Below are positions 23,816 to 32,861 of a stretch of 33,113 nt of DNA, one piece after another. The notes beneath the pieces were generated by a model that searched no databases, was not told where the DNA came from, and saw only the letters and a list, made by a program, of their open reading frames with translations. The stretch comes from Tychonema bourrellyi FEM_GT703. Its GTDB lineage: Bacteria; Cyanobacteriota; Cyanobacteriia; Cyanobacteriales; Microcoleaceae. The position numbers and the translations under genes were made by a program. Within the stretch, counting starts at the first letter, position 1, and each line of letters opens with the position of its first letter. Where the stretch lies: contig NZ_NXIB02000022.1 of the NCBI RefSeq assembly GCF_002412335.2, forward strand, positions 1-33,113, in the 5' to 3' direction.

Positions 23816-24015
23816 GAACTTATTGGTCATCATTCATTTATAGGTGGATTTTGTAAACTGTCACGACTCCTGTTTGCTCGGACAATATCAAAAATATTAT
23901 CCTTAATTGGTATTGAAATGCGATCGATAAGTAGTTTTAATTGATGAACTATGATGTCTGAAAAGCATTGTGTTATTGTATAATTAGGGTAATAGTTGAT
24001 GGATCAGCTTAGAAT

Positions 24016-24432
24016 ATGCCAGCAAAAGACATCTACTATAATAATGTCAGAACAGCTCTAGAAAAGGACGGGTGGACAATAACAAACGATCCTCTACCCT
24101 TAAAAATTGGTAAACGTACTCTCAGCGTCGATTTGGGCGCTGAAAAACTATTTGCTGCCGAAAAGCAAGGTCGCAAAATTGCTGTAAAAGTAAAAAGTCT
24201 TGTAAGTGTTTCACCAGTTTATGACTTAGAAGAAGCTGTTGGACAGTATATTGTCTATGAAGATATTCTAGAGCAATCGGAACCAGAACGGATAATATAT
24301 CTGGCAATCCGTGCAGAAGTTTATGGGGAAATTTTTTCTGAGCCCATCGGCCAGGTTTTGTTAGACAAAAAAAGATTTAAGTTAATAGTTTTTGATTCGT
24401 TAAAGGAGACAATTGTCAGATGGATAGACTAG
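24016..24432 (+). CDS. xisH: XisH-family protein
   Basis: The 138-aa protein matches XisH, originally described as needed for excision of the fdxN element in heterocystous cyanobacteria: MPAKDIYYNNVRTALEKDGW, VDLGAEKLFAAEKQG, then LEEAVGQYIVYEDIL, and FDSLKETIVRWID. XisH has a PD-(D/E)XK-like fold with D39 in VDLGAE. However the usual E-x-K reads K58-V-K60 here, so the catalytic glutamate is missing. Overlaps xisI by 13 bp. No fdxN-type excision element is visible near it. Confidence 0.9.
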   Translation: MPAKDIYYNNVRTALEKDGWTITNDPLPLKIGKRTLSVDLGAEKLFAAEKQGRKIAVKVKSLVSVSPVYDLEEAVGQYIVYEDILEQSEPERIIYLAIRAEVYGEIFSEPIGQVLLDKKRFKLIVFDSLKETIVRWID

Positions 24433-24755
24433 ATGAATATCGCCAATTTATTCAGAACATCTTAGATGGTTATGCCCAGATTCCTTACCAATATGGAGAA
24501 ATTAAAAGCAGCGTTATCGTTGACCGCGAACAAAATAATTTTTTACTGATGCACGAAGGCTGGGAGGGTGCTAAAAGAATTCACGACTGTATCGTCCATG
24601 TGGAAATTATGGACGGCAAAATTTGGATTCAACAAGATGGTATAGAAACGGGAATTACCGCAGAACTTGTAGAATTAGGAGTGCCTAAAGATTTGATAGT
24701 TTTAGGGTTTCATCCGTATCATGTTCGGCAACATACGGGATATGCGATCGCCTAA
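24420..24755 (+). CDS. xisI: XisI-family protein
   Basis: The 111-aa product is a full-length XisI: LDEYRQFIQNILDGYA, then REQNNFLLMHEGWEG, then CIVHVEIMDGKIWIQQDG, GITAELVELGVPKDLIVLGFHP and a C-terminal GYAIA. XisI is the regular partner of XisH, almost always encoded immediately after it and often as many pairs per cyanobacterial genome. It overlaps the xisH end by 13 bp, so the pair is translationally coupled. Its activity is not biochemically established; a toxin-antitoxin-like relation has been considered from the pairing. Confidence 0.92.
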   Translation: MDRLDEYRQFIQNILDGYAQIPYQYGEIKSSVIVDREQNNFLLMHEGWEGAKRIHDCIVHVEIMDGKIWIQQDGIETGITAELVELGVPKDLIVLGFHPYHVRQHTGYAIA

Positions 24756-24796
24756 ACTAGCTTAAACAGAGGAAATTTGGCTCAAAAGCGCGATCG

Positions 24797-25498
24797 CTAA
24801 ATTGTATCAGGATCGATGTTTAATTCTCGTAATTTAGCAGCAAGGCGATCGGCTCGTTGTTGAGCAAACTCTTTTTGTTGACGTTCAAAATCCGCCGATT
24901 CTTCGGGAGTAGGAACTAACTCTCCTGAAGCCGTAAAAAATCGTAATTTTTTCTGATGAATTCCCAGAAACAAATTAAGCTGCTGACTCCACAAATGTCC
25001 TGACGAATTCTCTGGTAGCGGTTGGTATTCGCCATCCACCAAATGAAACCCAGCAAATTCTAAAGTATATGGATCGAACCAAAAGTAGTCAGGGGTGCGA
25101 AATATGTCTTGATAGAGTTTTTTCTTGAATTCGCGATCGGTATTAGCTGTTGTTGGTGACAGCATTTCTACAATCACATTGGGATACTTTCCTTCTTCTT
25201 CCCAGACTACCCAACTTTTTCGAGGTTTGCGATCGGTTCCGTGTACCACAAAAAAGTCTGGACCCCGAAAGTCTTCCGATTTACGTTGATTCTGGCTGTA
25301 ATAAATCGTGAGATTGCCGGCAACATAAAAGTCGTTTCTATCTCGCCACAGCCAATCTAGGCATTGCAGGAGCAAGATGATTTGTCGCAGATGCAGTTCA
25401 GTTTCCAAGGGAGGTTCATCACTGTATAAATCGCCTGTCGGGAAGATAACACGTTTTGGGATGTCTTGGGAAGTAGCTAATTCTGCGGTAACGAACAT
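24797..25498 (-). CDS. Uma2-family protein, tandem copy 1
   Basis: The 233-aa Uma2 protein has FRGPDFFVVHG (D81), YPNVIVEMLSP (E111) and DREFKKKLYQDIF (K125-127), the intact PD-(D/E)XK core. It ends in a short coiled coil ERQQKEFAQQRADRLAAKLRELNID. It lacks a 14-residue coiled-coil repeat (42 bp) present in the other two copies. First in position of three near-identical genes with an 840-bp start-to-start period. Confidence 0.9.
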   Translation of the reverse strand: MFVTAELATSQDIPKRVIFPTGDLYSDEPPLETELHLRQIILLLQCLDWLWRDRNDFYVAGNLTIYYSQNQRKSEDFRGPDFFVVHGTDRKPRKSWVVWEEEGKYPNVIVEMLSPTTANTDREFKKKLYQDIFRTPDYFWFDPYTLEFAGFHLVDGEYQPLPENSSGHLWSQQLNLFLGIHQKKLRFFTASGELVPTPEESADFERQQKEFAQQRADRLAAKLRELNIDPDTI

Positions 25499-25540
25499 GG
25501 CGGCTTGGTTTGGTGTCAGAGGTTGTGCTTCTATTTTAGC

Positions 25541-25579
25541 TTTTTATTTTGAAGCCCGGTTAAATCAAGATAGTTTGCA
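25541..25579. repeat. 39-bp junction filler between Uma2 copies
   Basis: Sequence present at both internal junctions of the Uma2 triplication (here and at 26381-26419) but absent at the outer ends. On the left the shared part begins at about 24782 (TCAAAAGCGCGATCGC), and on the right it ends at about 27220 (TTTTAGC). It marks the recombination joint of the original duplication. Confidence 0.75.
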
Positions 25580-25594
25580 TCAAAAGCGCGATCG

Positions 25595-26338
25595 CTAAAT
25601 TGTATCAGGATCGATGTTTAATTCTCGTAATTTAGCGGCAAGGCGATCGGCTCGTTGTTGAGCAAACTCTTTTTGTTGACGTTCAGAATCTTCTCGTTGT
25701 TGAGCTAATTCCTTTTGTTGACGTTCAAAATCAGCCGATTCTTCGGGAGTAGGAACTAACTCTCCTGAAGCCGTAAAAAATCGTAATTTTTTCTGATGAA
25801 TTCCCAGAAACAAATTAAGCTGCTGACTCCACAAATGTCCTGACGAATTCTCTGGTAGCGGTTGGTATTCGCCATCCACCAAATGAAACCCAGCAAATTC
25901 TAAAGTATATGGATCGAACCAAAAGTAGTCAGGGGTGCGAAATATGTCTTGATAGAGTTTTTTCTTGAATTCGCGATCGGTATTAGCTGTTGTTGGTGAC
26001 AGCATTTCTACAATCACATTGGGATACTTTCCTTCTTCTTCCCAGACTACCCAACTTTTTCGAGGTTTGCGATCGGTTCCGTGTACCACAAAAAAGTCTG
26101 GACCCCGAAAGTCTTCCGATTTACGTTGATTCTGGCTGTAATAAATCGTGAGATTGCCGGCAACATAAAAGTCGTTTCTATCTCGCCACAGCCAATCTAG
26201 GCATTGCAGGAGCAAGATGATTTGTCGCAGATGCAGTTCAGTTTCCAAGGGAGGTTCATCACTGTATAAATCGCCTGTCGGGAAGATAACACGTTTTGGG
26301 ATGTCTTGGGAAGTAGCTAATTCTGCGGTAACGAACAT
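25595..26338 (-). CDS. Uma2-family protein, tandem copy 2
   Basis: The 247-aa protein is identical or nearly so to copies 1 and 3 through the nuclease core (D81, E111, K125-127). It has one additional heptad-like block LAQQREDSERQQKE in the C-terminal coiled coil compared with copy 1. Upstream DNA matches that of copy 1, so each copy probably has the same promoter region. High identity implies recent duplication or ongoing gene conversion. Confidence 0.9.
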   Translation of the reverse strand: MFVTAELATSQDIPKRVIFPTGDLYSDEPPLETELHLRQIILLLQCLDWLWRDRNDFYVAGNLTIYYSQNQRKSEDFRGPDFFVVHGTDRKPRKSWVVWEEEGKYPNVIVEMLSPTTANTDREFKKKLYQDIFRTPDYFWFDPYTLEFAGFHLVDGEYQPLPENSSGHLWSQQLNLFLGIHQKKLRFFTASGELVPTPEESADFERQQKELAQQREDSERQQKEFAQQRADRLAAKLRELNIDPDTI

Positions 26339-26434
26339 GGCGGCTTGGTTTGGTGTCAGAGGTTGTGCTTCTATTTTAGCTTTTTATTTTGAAGCCCGGT
26401 TAAATCAAGATAGTTTGCATCAAAAGCGCGATCG

Positions 26435-27178
26435 CTAAATTGTATCAGGATCGATGTTTAATTCTCGTAATTTAGCGGCAAGGCGATCGGCTCGTTGTTG
26501 AGCAAACTCTTTTTGCTGACGTTCAGAATCTTCTCGTTGTTGAGCTAATTCCTTTTGTTGACGTTCTGAATCAGCCGATTCTTCGGGAGTAGGAACTAAC
26601 TCTCCCGAAGCCGTAAAAAATCGTAATTTTTTCTGATGAATTCCCAGAAACAAATTAAGCTGCTGACTCCACAAATGTCCTGACGAATTCTCTGGTAGCG
26701 GTTGGTATTCGCCATCCACCAAATGAAACCCAGCAAATTCTAAAGTATATGGATCGAACCAAAAGTAGTCAGGGGTGCGAAATATGTCTTGATAGAGTTT
26801 TTTCTTGAATTCGCGATCGGTATTAGCTGTTGTTGGTGACAGCATTTCTACAATCACATTGGGATACTTTCCTTCTTCTTCCCAGACTACCCAACTTTTT
26901 CGAGGTTTGCGATCGGTTCCGTGTACCACAAAAAAGTCTGGACCCCGAAAGTCTTCCGATTTACGTTGATTCTGGCTGTAATAAATCGTGAGATTGCCGG
27001 CAACATAAAAGTCGTTTCTATCTCGCCACAGCCAATCTAGGCATTGCAGGAGCAAGATGATTTGTCGCAGATGCAGTTCAGTTTCCAAGGGAGGTTCATC
27101 ACTGTATAAATCGCCTGTCGGGAAGATAACACGTTTTGGGATGTCTTGGGAAGTAGCTAATTCTGCGGTAACGAACAT
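26435..27178 (-). CDS. Uma2-family protein, tandem copy 3
   Basis: The 247-aa protein has the same core as copies 1 and 2. The main protein difference from copy 2 is SADSERQ for SADFERQ at the start of the coiled coil. Its upstream sequence diverges from that of the other copies after about 27220, marking the outer border of the repeated unit. Likely the ancestral or outermost copy, since its 5' flank is unique. Confidence 0.9.
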   Translation of the reverse strand: MFVTAELATSQDIPKRVIFPTGDLYSDEPPLETELHLRQIILLLQCLDWLWRDRNDFYVAGNLTIYYSQNQRKSEDFRGPDFFVVHGTDRKPRKSWVVWEEEGKYPNVIVEMLSPTTANTDREFKKKLYQDIFRTPDYFWFDPYTLEFAGFHLVDGEYQPLPENSSGHLWSQQLNLFLGIHQKKLRFFTASGELVPTPEESADSERQQKELAQQREDSERQQKEFAQQRADRLAAKLRELNIDPDTI

Positions 27179-27288
27179 GGCGGCTTGGTTTGGTGTCAGA
27201 GGTTGTGCTTCTATTTTAGCAATGTTTTAATATCTCGGTTAGATATCCGATAGTTGTAATAAAATTGGTTGTTAGAAGGGACATCATA

Positions 27289-28002
27289 TTATATATTTTT
27301 TTGCCACTTGTCAATAAGCTTAATCATTGTTTTATCGCCTAACCCTTTACCTTTCATGCGTTCCAACACATTTTCAAAAGATGCGAACGGCTCCAAATCT
27401 CGCTGTTTGATGATTTGTTCTATTATTTGAGCTTTGATCCCAGCATTTTTCAAATTTGTAGCCAATTTGAATTTATCTTGAGTGTTGAGTGCTTCCAACA
27501 GCGGAACAGGTTTTGGAATCCGGCTTTCAACATCTTTAACCCTCTCTATCAGCGCCTGTTTTTCCCGCGTATACTCGGCTTTCAATTCATTAATTCTGTT
27601 TTCCAATCGAGTTTCAATATTTGTCAGCCGCTGTTCAAAGCTGGAGGACTGTTGCGGAACCTTATTTGCACTTGGATTATCAATGATTGCGGTTTTTCTG
27701 TGAATTTCAAGTTGTTCGAGGAGAAGTTTTTCATTTTCTTCTTCCAGGATGAAGGCTCCGATTGTCTCGCCTTTGAGAGGTTCTATTTCCTTTGCCCTCG
27801 CCGCCGCATAGTATTCAAAGTCTCCGTCTACTATTTCGTAAGCATCCATACCGTTTCGGCGAACAATTATCGGATTAATCAATCCTCCTGACTCTAAAAT
27901 TAGTCTCGCTAATCTCTCCAAATCAGCCTCTGCAAAATTGGAACGTGGCACTGCGGATGTAATTCTTTTCACTGCAACCAGTGACGGAAATAATTTTTTC
28001 AT
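27289..28002 (-). CDS. ParB-like protein with coiled coil and helix-hairpin-helix-like tail
   Basis: The 237-aa product has a ParB/Srx-like N-terminus: SNFAEADLERLARLILESGG, INPIIVRRNG, then YEIVDGDFEYYAAARA, where ParB usually has GERRxxA. A coiled coil follows (about 125-165), and the C-terminus (about 195-235) has FENVLERMKGKGLGDKTMIKLIDKW, a helix-hairpin-helix-like DNA-binding pattern. The classic ParB HTH is not evident. The start overlaps the ParA stop by one base (TAATG), so the pair is translationally coupled. Confidence 0.75.
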   Translation of the reverse strand: MKKLFPSLVAVKRITSAVPRSNFAEADLERLARLILESGGLINPIIVRRNGMDAYEIVDGDFEYYAAARAKEIEPLKGETIGAFILEEENEKLLLEQLEIHRKTAIIDNPSANKVPQQSSSFEQRLTNIETRLENRINELKAEYTREKQALIERVKDVESRIPKPVPLLEALNTQDKFKLATNLKNAGIKAQIIEQIIKQRDLEPFASFENVLERMKGKGLGDKTMIKLIDKWQKNI

Positions 28003-29528
28003 TAGTTTTTACCTATTTTTTCCAAAACTTCGAGTGCTAGCATTTCAAATTCTTGGGAAGCGATGCAATCAGGCTTAAAGTCGAGCACTGAAATGGGATC
28101 GGCGATTTCCATATTTCCCACGATTTGAAATTGTTCTGCACACTTTGCCAAATCGTCTCTCTCGTAAATTACGCTGTCCATGATTTCAAGGCCGTAGCGT
28201 TTGGGAATTGTCTCCCTCCGCTTGGGCAAACTATACTGTACAAATTTAGTATTAGTTGAGATTTTGCAAGGCAGGATGCCTAAAATTTCTAGTGGTTTCT
28301 TGCCAATTGTTTTTTTGAATCCATTAACTTTTTTGATAAATTCCTTGACATTAATCAGTCCTTGATTTGCAAAAGGTTTTAAATCAGAAGGAATAATTAC
28401 ATAATCTGATGAATTCAGGGCAACTCTAGCGTAAAAATTTAAAGATGGCGGCGTATCGATCAGTACGATATCATATTTATTCTGTACTTCTGCGAGTTTT
28501 TGAATTAAAATCATTCGGCTGTAATCTAGGTTATTGATTTCGGTTTCATATTGCATTAAATCAATATGAGAAGGAATCACATCTATTGTGGGATTACAAA
28601 AATTAGACTTGCGAGCTACTTCGGCGATCGAGTAACCATCTTCTGACTGCAAAACGTGAAAAATGTTGCAATCTTTCAAATCATCTTGTTCTTCGTCATC
28701 AAATTTGACTAAGCCTGTGGCAAATGTTGTATTGGCTTGACTATCTAAGTCTATTACCAAGACTCTTTTACCTTGCTTGCTGAGGGCTGCTGCTAAATTG
28801 ACTACGGTTGTAGTTTTGCCCACTCCGCCTTTATTGTGGTAGACTGCAATGATTTTCATGGTATTTTGGGTTGTGGTTTGAAAAACCATATCTAATTTAA
28901 TTTCTGGTTTAATTTTTAACTGAATCTCTGGCTTGGTTTCTGTATATACTGGTACTATTTCCGGTTCTGAGATTTGATTTTGATTGGGTTCTGCGGTAGC
29001 GGAATTGTCTGGTTGTACAGGGACTTCGCTAATTAACTCAGGACTAACTAAATTAATTTTATGATCTTCTAGTTCGAGATTGTCTTGATTTTTTACAAAT
29101 TTCAAACTATCTCTACCAACTAAAGCGTAAATTTCATCAATTTTAGTTTCAATATCTTGTCCAGCACATTTAAAGACTAGCTGAATATCATCGGCTACTC
29201 TTTCGTAAATTCTAATTTCTTTAGCATTGGTGATCAATCCGTACCGAATGCTTAAACTTGTTAAGTAACGCTTCAGTCTCCTGATGTGGCGGTCTAAATT
29301 TTCCTTGGGATGTTTCGCCTCAATTATTACGCTCATCGGCGAGTCAGCATCGATGACTATTGGGATAGCTTGGGTGGCAAAAGATAGGAAGTCTAGGCGA
29401 ATATTCCCAAAGGATATTTCCTGGTGCCAAGTATCGGGGGTATAGCCTAACTTTGGCAATAAATAACTGACTATGAGTTTTGTTTCTACTTCGCTTTCGT
29501 TGCGGCAGTTATTGGGATTAAAATTCAT
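28002..29528 (-). CDS. ParA ATPase fused to an HsdR-type nuclease domain
   Basis: The 508-aa protein has two parts. Residues 1-150 match the N-terminal domain of type I restriction HsdR-like proteins: NESEVETKLIVSYLLPKLGY, IRLDF (D46), VIIEAKHPKEN (E70, K72), then LITNAKEIRIYE. A polar linker rich in Pro/Glu/Gln spans about 160-222. From M224 a full ParA follows: MKIIAVYHNKGGVGKTT (deviant Walker A), VLVIDLDSQAN, then IVLIDTPPSLNFYAR. That internal ATG (28859) could also be a start for free ParA. The nuclease triad looks intact. Chromosomal segregation, plasmid partition or a defence role are all possible. Confidence 0.85.
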   Translation of the reverse strand: MNFNPNNCRNESEVETKLIVSYLLPKLGYTPDTWHQEISFGNIRLDFLSFATQAIPIVIDADSPMSVIIEAKHPKENLDRHIRRLKRYLTSLSIRYGLITNAKEIRIYERVADDIQLVFKCAGQDIETKIDEIYALVGRDSLKFVKNQDNLELEDHKINLVSPELISEVPVQPDNSATAEPNQNQISEPEIVPVYTETKPEIQLKIKPEIKLDMVFQTTTQNTMKIIAVYHNKGGVGKTTTVVNLAAALSKQGKRVLVIDLDSQANTTFATGLVKFDDEEQDDLKDCNIFHVLQSEDGYSIAEVARKSNFCNPTIDVIPSHIDLMQYETEINNLDYSRMILIQKLAEVQNKYDIVLIDTPPSLNFYARVALNSSDYVIIPSDLKPFANQGLINVKEFIKKVNGFKKTIGKKPLEILGILPCKISTNTKFVQYSLPKRRETIPKRYGLEIMDSVIYERDDLAKCAEQFQIVGNMEIADPISVLDFKPDCIASQEFEMLALEVLEKIGKN

Positions 29529-29536
29529 GTTTCATT

Positions 29537-29643
29537 GCGAATCGGGCATTGGGCATTGGGCATTGGGCATTGGTCATTTGTAATTCGTAGCAAATAACCA
29601 GTAACCAATAACCAATGACCAATAACTAATCACTGCTGACTAA
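29537..29643. repeat. Heptamer tandem repeats upstream of desA end
   Basis: GGGCATT units (about 29546-29575) are followed by degenerate ACCAATA/ACCAGTA and GACTGCT units. They occupy the gap between the ParA start and the desA stop. Same class as the other heptamer tracts. Confidence 0.8.
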
Positions 29644-29653
29644 TGACTGCTGA

Positions 29654-30706
29654 CTACTTAGTTTGAGCTTCAAACTCTTCCAATGTCAGATAACCGCCCG
29701 ACGGATCGTACAGGTGACAGTTGTCGGCAATTCGCTTCATTAAAGCCCAAGAAAACTCTGTTTCGTAGAGATGATCTTGCCAGTTTTCCTTCAAGCTGCT
29801 GTGGGCTAGGCGCAAGTTGTACCAGGGAATAGCAGTTGAAAGGTGGTGGGGAATGTGGACGTTAATGTCGTGGCACAGGAACTCTACCCAGCGGGGATAA
29901 TCGCAGTGAACTGTTCCCGATAGTTGGGCTTCAGCTTCGTTCCATTCTGAAGGTTCTTTGAATGAAATGTCTGGTGCTGTATGGTGAACAATGGTGAAAG
30001 TGCTCATCCAGAAATGGTAAACCATCCAGGGCAGTAACCAAAATTTGACGAATCCCCAGATTCCGGTTGTAGCAATTAAAATCGGAAATCCGATCGCAGC
30101 ACCGATTAAAACTACTAACACAGAAAACCGGACTTGTTCTTGTTGTTGTTTGCCTTTGAAGCGCCACCACATGAAGTGCACTTTTGCCCAATGGGCGATC
30201 GAGCCAACCCACCACAGCCGACCGAATATTAAACTATAAGCTATTTGTAAAACCTTGGGAGCAGCAGCGTAATCCTCTGCTGTCATGGGTTGCCAAGCAT
30301 TATCTTCGCCAATTTTGTTGGTGTGCTTGTGGTGATAATTGTGTCCGTGTCGCCATGCGTGAAATGGGTAAATTAATGGCAAAAATGCTAGATGTCCGAC
30401 TAAATCGTTTACCCAGCGGCGGTTAGCAAATGAGCGGTGTCCACAGTCGTGCCCGATCACAAAAAAACCTGTTAATCCGGTACCTGTGAAAATCCACATC
30501 AGGGGTAGTAGAAACCAAGGCGATACTGCTATGCCCCAATAACCGACAGCAACTAGCAAAACGTTGATGATGACTTTTGTCCAAGCTTTGCGGGGGTTTT
30601 TGACGAATACTTCTCGCGGCAGGGTTTTGAGAATATCTTTGAGGCGCAAGTTGGAAGTGTCACTTGCGGATGTCAAATTTAGTGGTTTTTCGATCGATGC
30701 TGTCAT
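29654..30706 (-). CDS. desA: Acyl-lipid delta-12 fatty acid desaturase DesA
   Basis: The 350-aa membrane protein carries the three His boxes: HDCGH (86-90), HGHNYHH (120-126) and HIPHH (284-288). It also has the DesA-type context [20 protein letters not shown] and NGTV-like [20 protein letters not shown]. The hydrophobic segments before and between the boxes fit four membrane passes. It introduces the delta-12 double bond into membrane-lipid acyl chains and is a cold-acclimation enzyme in cyanobacteria. GHDCGHR distinguishes it from DesB. A normal complete gene. Confidence 0.95.
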   Translation of the reverse strand: MTASIEKPLNLTSASDTSNLRLKDILKTLPREVFVKNPRKAWTKVIINVLLVAVGYWGIAVSPWFLLPLMWIFTGTGLTGFFVIGHDCGHRSFANRRWVNDLVGHLAFLPLIYPFHAWRHGHNYHHKHTNKIGEDNAWQPMTAEDYAAAPKVLQIAYSLIFGRLWWVGSIAHWAKVHFMWWRFKGKQQQEQVRFSVLVVLIGAAIGFPILIATTGIWGFVKFWLLPWMVYHFWMSTFTIVHHTAPDISFKEPSEWNEAEAQLSGTVHCDYPRWVEFLCHDINVHIPHHLSTAIPWYNLRLAHSSLKENWQDHLYETEFSWALMKRIADNCHLYDPSGGYLTLEEFEAQTK

Positions 30707-30829
30707 AAATTAATTTCGACTCTCCGTATACCATCTCGATGGCTTAACAAAATTAGCGCCTAAAAAATCACAGTAAAGGTTCAGCTCATTGCCAGCAAGC
30801 GGCAGACGAGTTGAGCTTTAGGCGATCGC

Positions 30830-30967
30830 GTTTTAACTCACATCTTGCACCATTGTCAACAACGGGCAAGATGCCCGTTCCACAGTAGATGAATTTTCTT
30901 GTGGAACAGGCCGGAAAGCCTGTTCATAAAAGGCTAATTGAGAATGGTGCAACATCTCAGTTTTAAC
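30830..30967. repeat. TTGCACCATT MITE-like element, copy 1
   Basis: Left end (TTTTAACTCACATCTTGCAC...) and right end (complement TTAAAACTGAGATGTTGCAC...) form imperfect inverted repeats of about 30 bp sharing TTGCACCATT. The core has two smaller palindromes (GGGCAAGATGCCC; AACAGG...CCTGTT). A relative with the same ends but different core is at 32689-32833. With no other signal, the rest of the 30707-31090 gap upstream of desA is otherwise unremarkable. Confidence 0.75.
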
Positions 30968-31090
30968 AAATGCTAACTATCGCTAGCCGCTGATTAGATG
31001 GCTAGCAGTTTTGGTTAAAAAAACAATGCGGTTAACAAAACTTTACTTTTTATACCACAGGGGTGGCACAATTAGCACGAGTTGCTACTA

Positions 31091-31378
31091 CTAATTTTTG
31101 TTGCTATCAACAGAATTTTGGGCGATCGCAACTTGAGAGTAGGCTATAGAGCGTCGCTGTTTGACGGTTTGCACTTGCAGCAGCAAAGATTCGATTTCTG
31201 CTTGCAGGTGCAGAAATTTAACTTGATGGTCGGCTTGGTACGGGGACTTCACAGACTCTACTTTGCGGGTAAAACCGATCGCAAGGTTAGAAGAACTAGC
31301 CATTTCGGGATTGCTAGCCGTGATTTGAGGCCGAGAAAGAGTGGAAGAATTATTTGACATTAGTAATTGAGTAGACAT
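31091..31378 (-). CDS. Small conserved cyanobacterial hypothetical protein
   Basis: The 95-aa product is Ser/Asn-rich at the N-terminus (1-30) and has a helical stretch DHQVKFLHLQAEIESLLLQVQTVKQRR (about 49-75) that resembles a conserved cyanobacterial small-protein motif (from memory). The motif looks amphipathic and could mediate pairing. No function known. It is divergent from thrC, with a 121-bp gap. Confidence 0.65.
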   Translation of the reverse strand: MSTQLLMSNNSSTLSRPQITASNPEMASSSNLAIGFTRKVESVKSPYQADHQVKFLHLQAEIESLLLQVQTVKQRRSIAYSQVAIAQNSVDSNKN

Positions 31379-31499
31379 ATCTACACATTCACACCATTAA
31401 GTTACTTTAACCTGAACCGATCGTATTAAACATCAAATTAACCGATCGAGCTAAAATTGGTGTAAATTCCTTGGCCATTGCCTCAAAACCATTGACATC

Positions 31500-32624
31500 G
31501 TGACCCTGATTCTACCTGTAACTGACTCTGCTCATAACTCTGCTGCCCGCGCAGCGAAGCCGAAACACTACGGCTGGCCGGGCTTGATCGAAGCTTATCG
31601 CCCCTACCTGCCGGTGACTGCAACCACGCCGGTAGTGACACTCCAAGAAGGCAATACTCCCTTAATTCCAGCACCTGCGATCGCCGCTCTCATCGGTAGA
31701 GACGTGCGCGTCCTGGTCAAATACGACGGCCTCAACCCCACTGGTAGTTTCAAAGACCGGGGGATGACAATGGCGATTTCCAAGGCCAAGGAAGCTGGTG
31801 CTGAGGCGGTAATTTGCGCCAGTACGGGCAATACTTCGGCAGCAGCGGCCGCCTACGCTCGACGCGGGGGGATGCGCGCTTTCGTCTTGATTCCCGAAGG
31901 TTACGTGGCTTTGGGCAAGTTGGCCCAAGCTTTGTTGTACGGTGCGGAAGTGATTTCGATTCAAGGAAATTTCGATCGGGCTTTAGAAATTGTCCGCGAA
32001 ATGGCCGTCAACTACCCCGTGACATTGGTAAATTCGGTGAATCCTTACCGATTGGAAGGCCAGAAAACGGGAGCTTTTGAAGTCGTGGATGCTTTGGGCG
32101 ATGCCCCCGACTGGCTGTGCATTCCCGTCGGAAATGCGGGAAATATCACAGCATACTGGATGGGTTTTTGTCAATACCATCAAGCTAAAAAATGTTCGCG
32201 CTTACCAAAGATGATGGGATTTCAGGCGGCGGGGGCTGCGCCTTTGGTGACGGGAAAGCCGGTGTCGCACCCGGAAACTCTGGCTACGGCGATTCGGATT
32301 GGGAACCCGGCTAGCTGGACACAGGCTGTTGCCGCTTCCGAAGCCAGTCGCGGCAGTTTTTCCGCTGTTACGGATGAGGAAATTCTGGACGCTTACCGTT
32401 TGCTAGCATCCCAGGAAGGGATTTTCTGCGAACCAGCGAGTGCAGCTTCTGTGGCCGGTTTGCTGAAGGTAAAAGACCAAGTTCCGACGGGAGCGACGGT
32501 GGTTTGTGTGCTGACTGGTAACGGTTTGAAAGACCCGGATACGGCGATTAATCACAGCAACAATCAGTTTAAAAGTGGCATTGCTCCGACTTTGGATGCA
32601 GTAGCTGGAGCGATGGGATTTTAA
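31500..32624 (+). CDS. thrC: Threonine synthase
   Basis: The 374-aa PLP enzyme has [11 protein letters not shown], then [19 protein letters not shown] with the PLP lysine K85, and [18 protein letters not shown]. It also has [15 protein letters not shown] and the phosphate-binding loop, and ends with [11 protein letters not shown]. It converts O-phosphohomoserine to threonine. The GTG at 31500 gives the short N-terminus [10 protein letters not shown] typical of cyanobacterial homologues. No strong ribosome binding site is visible. Complete, monocistronic. Confidence 0.95.
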   Translation: MTLILPVTDSAHNSAARAAKPKHYGWPGLIEAYRPYLPVTATTPVVTLQEGNTPLIPAPAIAALIGRDVRVLVKYDGLNPTGSFKDRGMTMAISKAKEAGAEAVICASTGNTSAAAAAYARRGGMRAFVLIPEGYVALGKLAQALLYGAEVISIQGNFDRALEIVREMAVNYPVTLVNSVNPYRLEGQKTGAFEVVDALGDAPDWLCIPVGNAGNITAYWMGFCQYHQAKKCSRLPKMMGFQAAGAAPLVTGKPVSHPETLATAIRIGNPASWTQAVAASEASRGSFSAVTDEEILDAYRLLASQEGIFCEPASAASVAGLLKVKDQVPTGATVVCVLTGNGLKDPDTAINHSNNQFKSGIAPTLDAVAGAMGF

Positions 32625-32688
32625 GAAGTTAGTTGGCAGTTGTGAGTTGTCAGTTGACAGTTGTGTTCTTTGTGTCCTCTGTAGTTCA

Positions 32689-32833
32689 TTTAAACTCATA
32701 TCTTGCACCAATGTCAATAAGGGGATTTTTGGTGGGGGAGGGCGGGTTTATTTAACCTATCTACAACCAGAGAGGCTGTGGGTGAACCCGCCCCTACAGC
32801 TAATTGAGAATGGTGCAATATCTCAGTTTAAAC
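32689..32833. repeat. TTGCACCAAT MITE-like element, copy 2
   Basis: Ends TTTAAACTCATATCTTGCAC and (complement) GTTTAAACTGAGATATTGCAC are relatives of those at 30830-30967. The core differs and contains a GGCGGGTTT/GAACCCGCC palindrome with GTGGGGG-type GC runs. Two cores behind one set of ends suggests exchange of cargo or a nested insertion. Confidence 0.75.
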
Positions 32834-32861
32834 TAAGATATTGGGCCGGCGGTCAACAAGC

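Noticed and set aside
23705..23944. 79-aa open frame upstream of the kinase
   Set aside because: It is translated from a degenerate tandem repeat (DLGFSIDPTDK / DFGFWIDSTDK), lacks a ribosome binding site and has no family features.
24016..24755. XisH/XisI as a sign of a nearby fdxN-type excision element
   Set aside because: XisHI pairs occur in many copies across cyanobacteria independent of such elements; no XisF-like recombinase or att site is visible.
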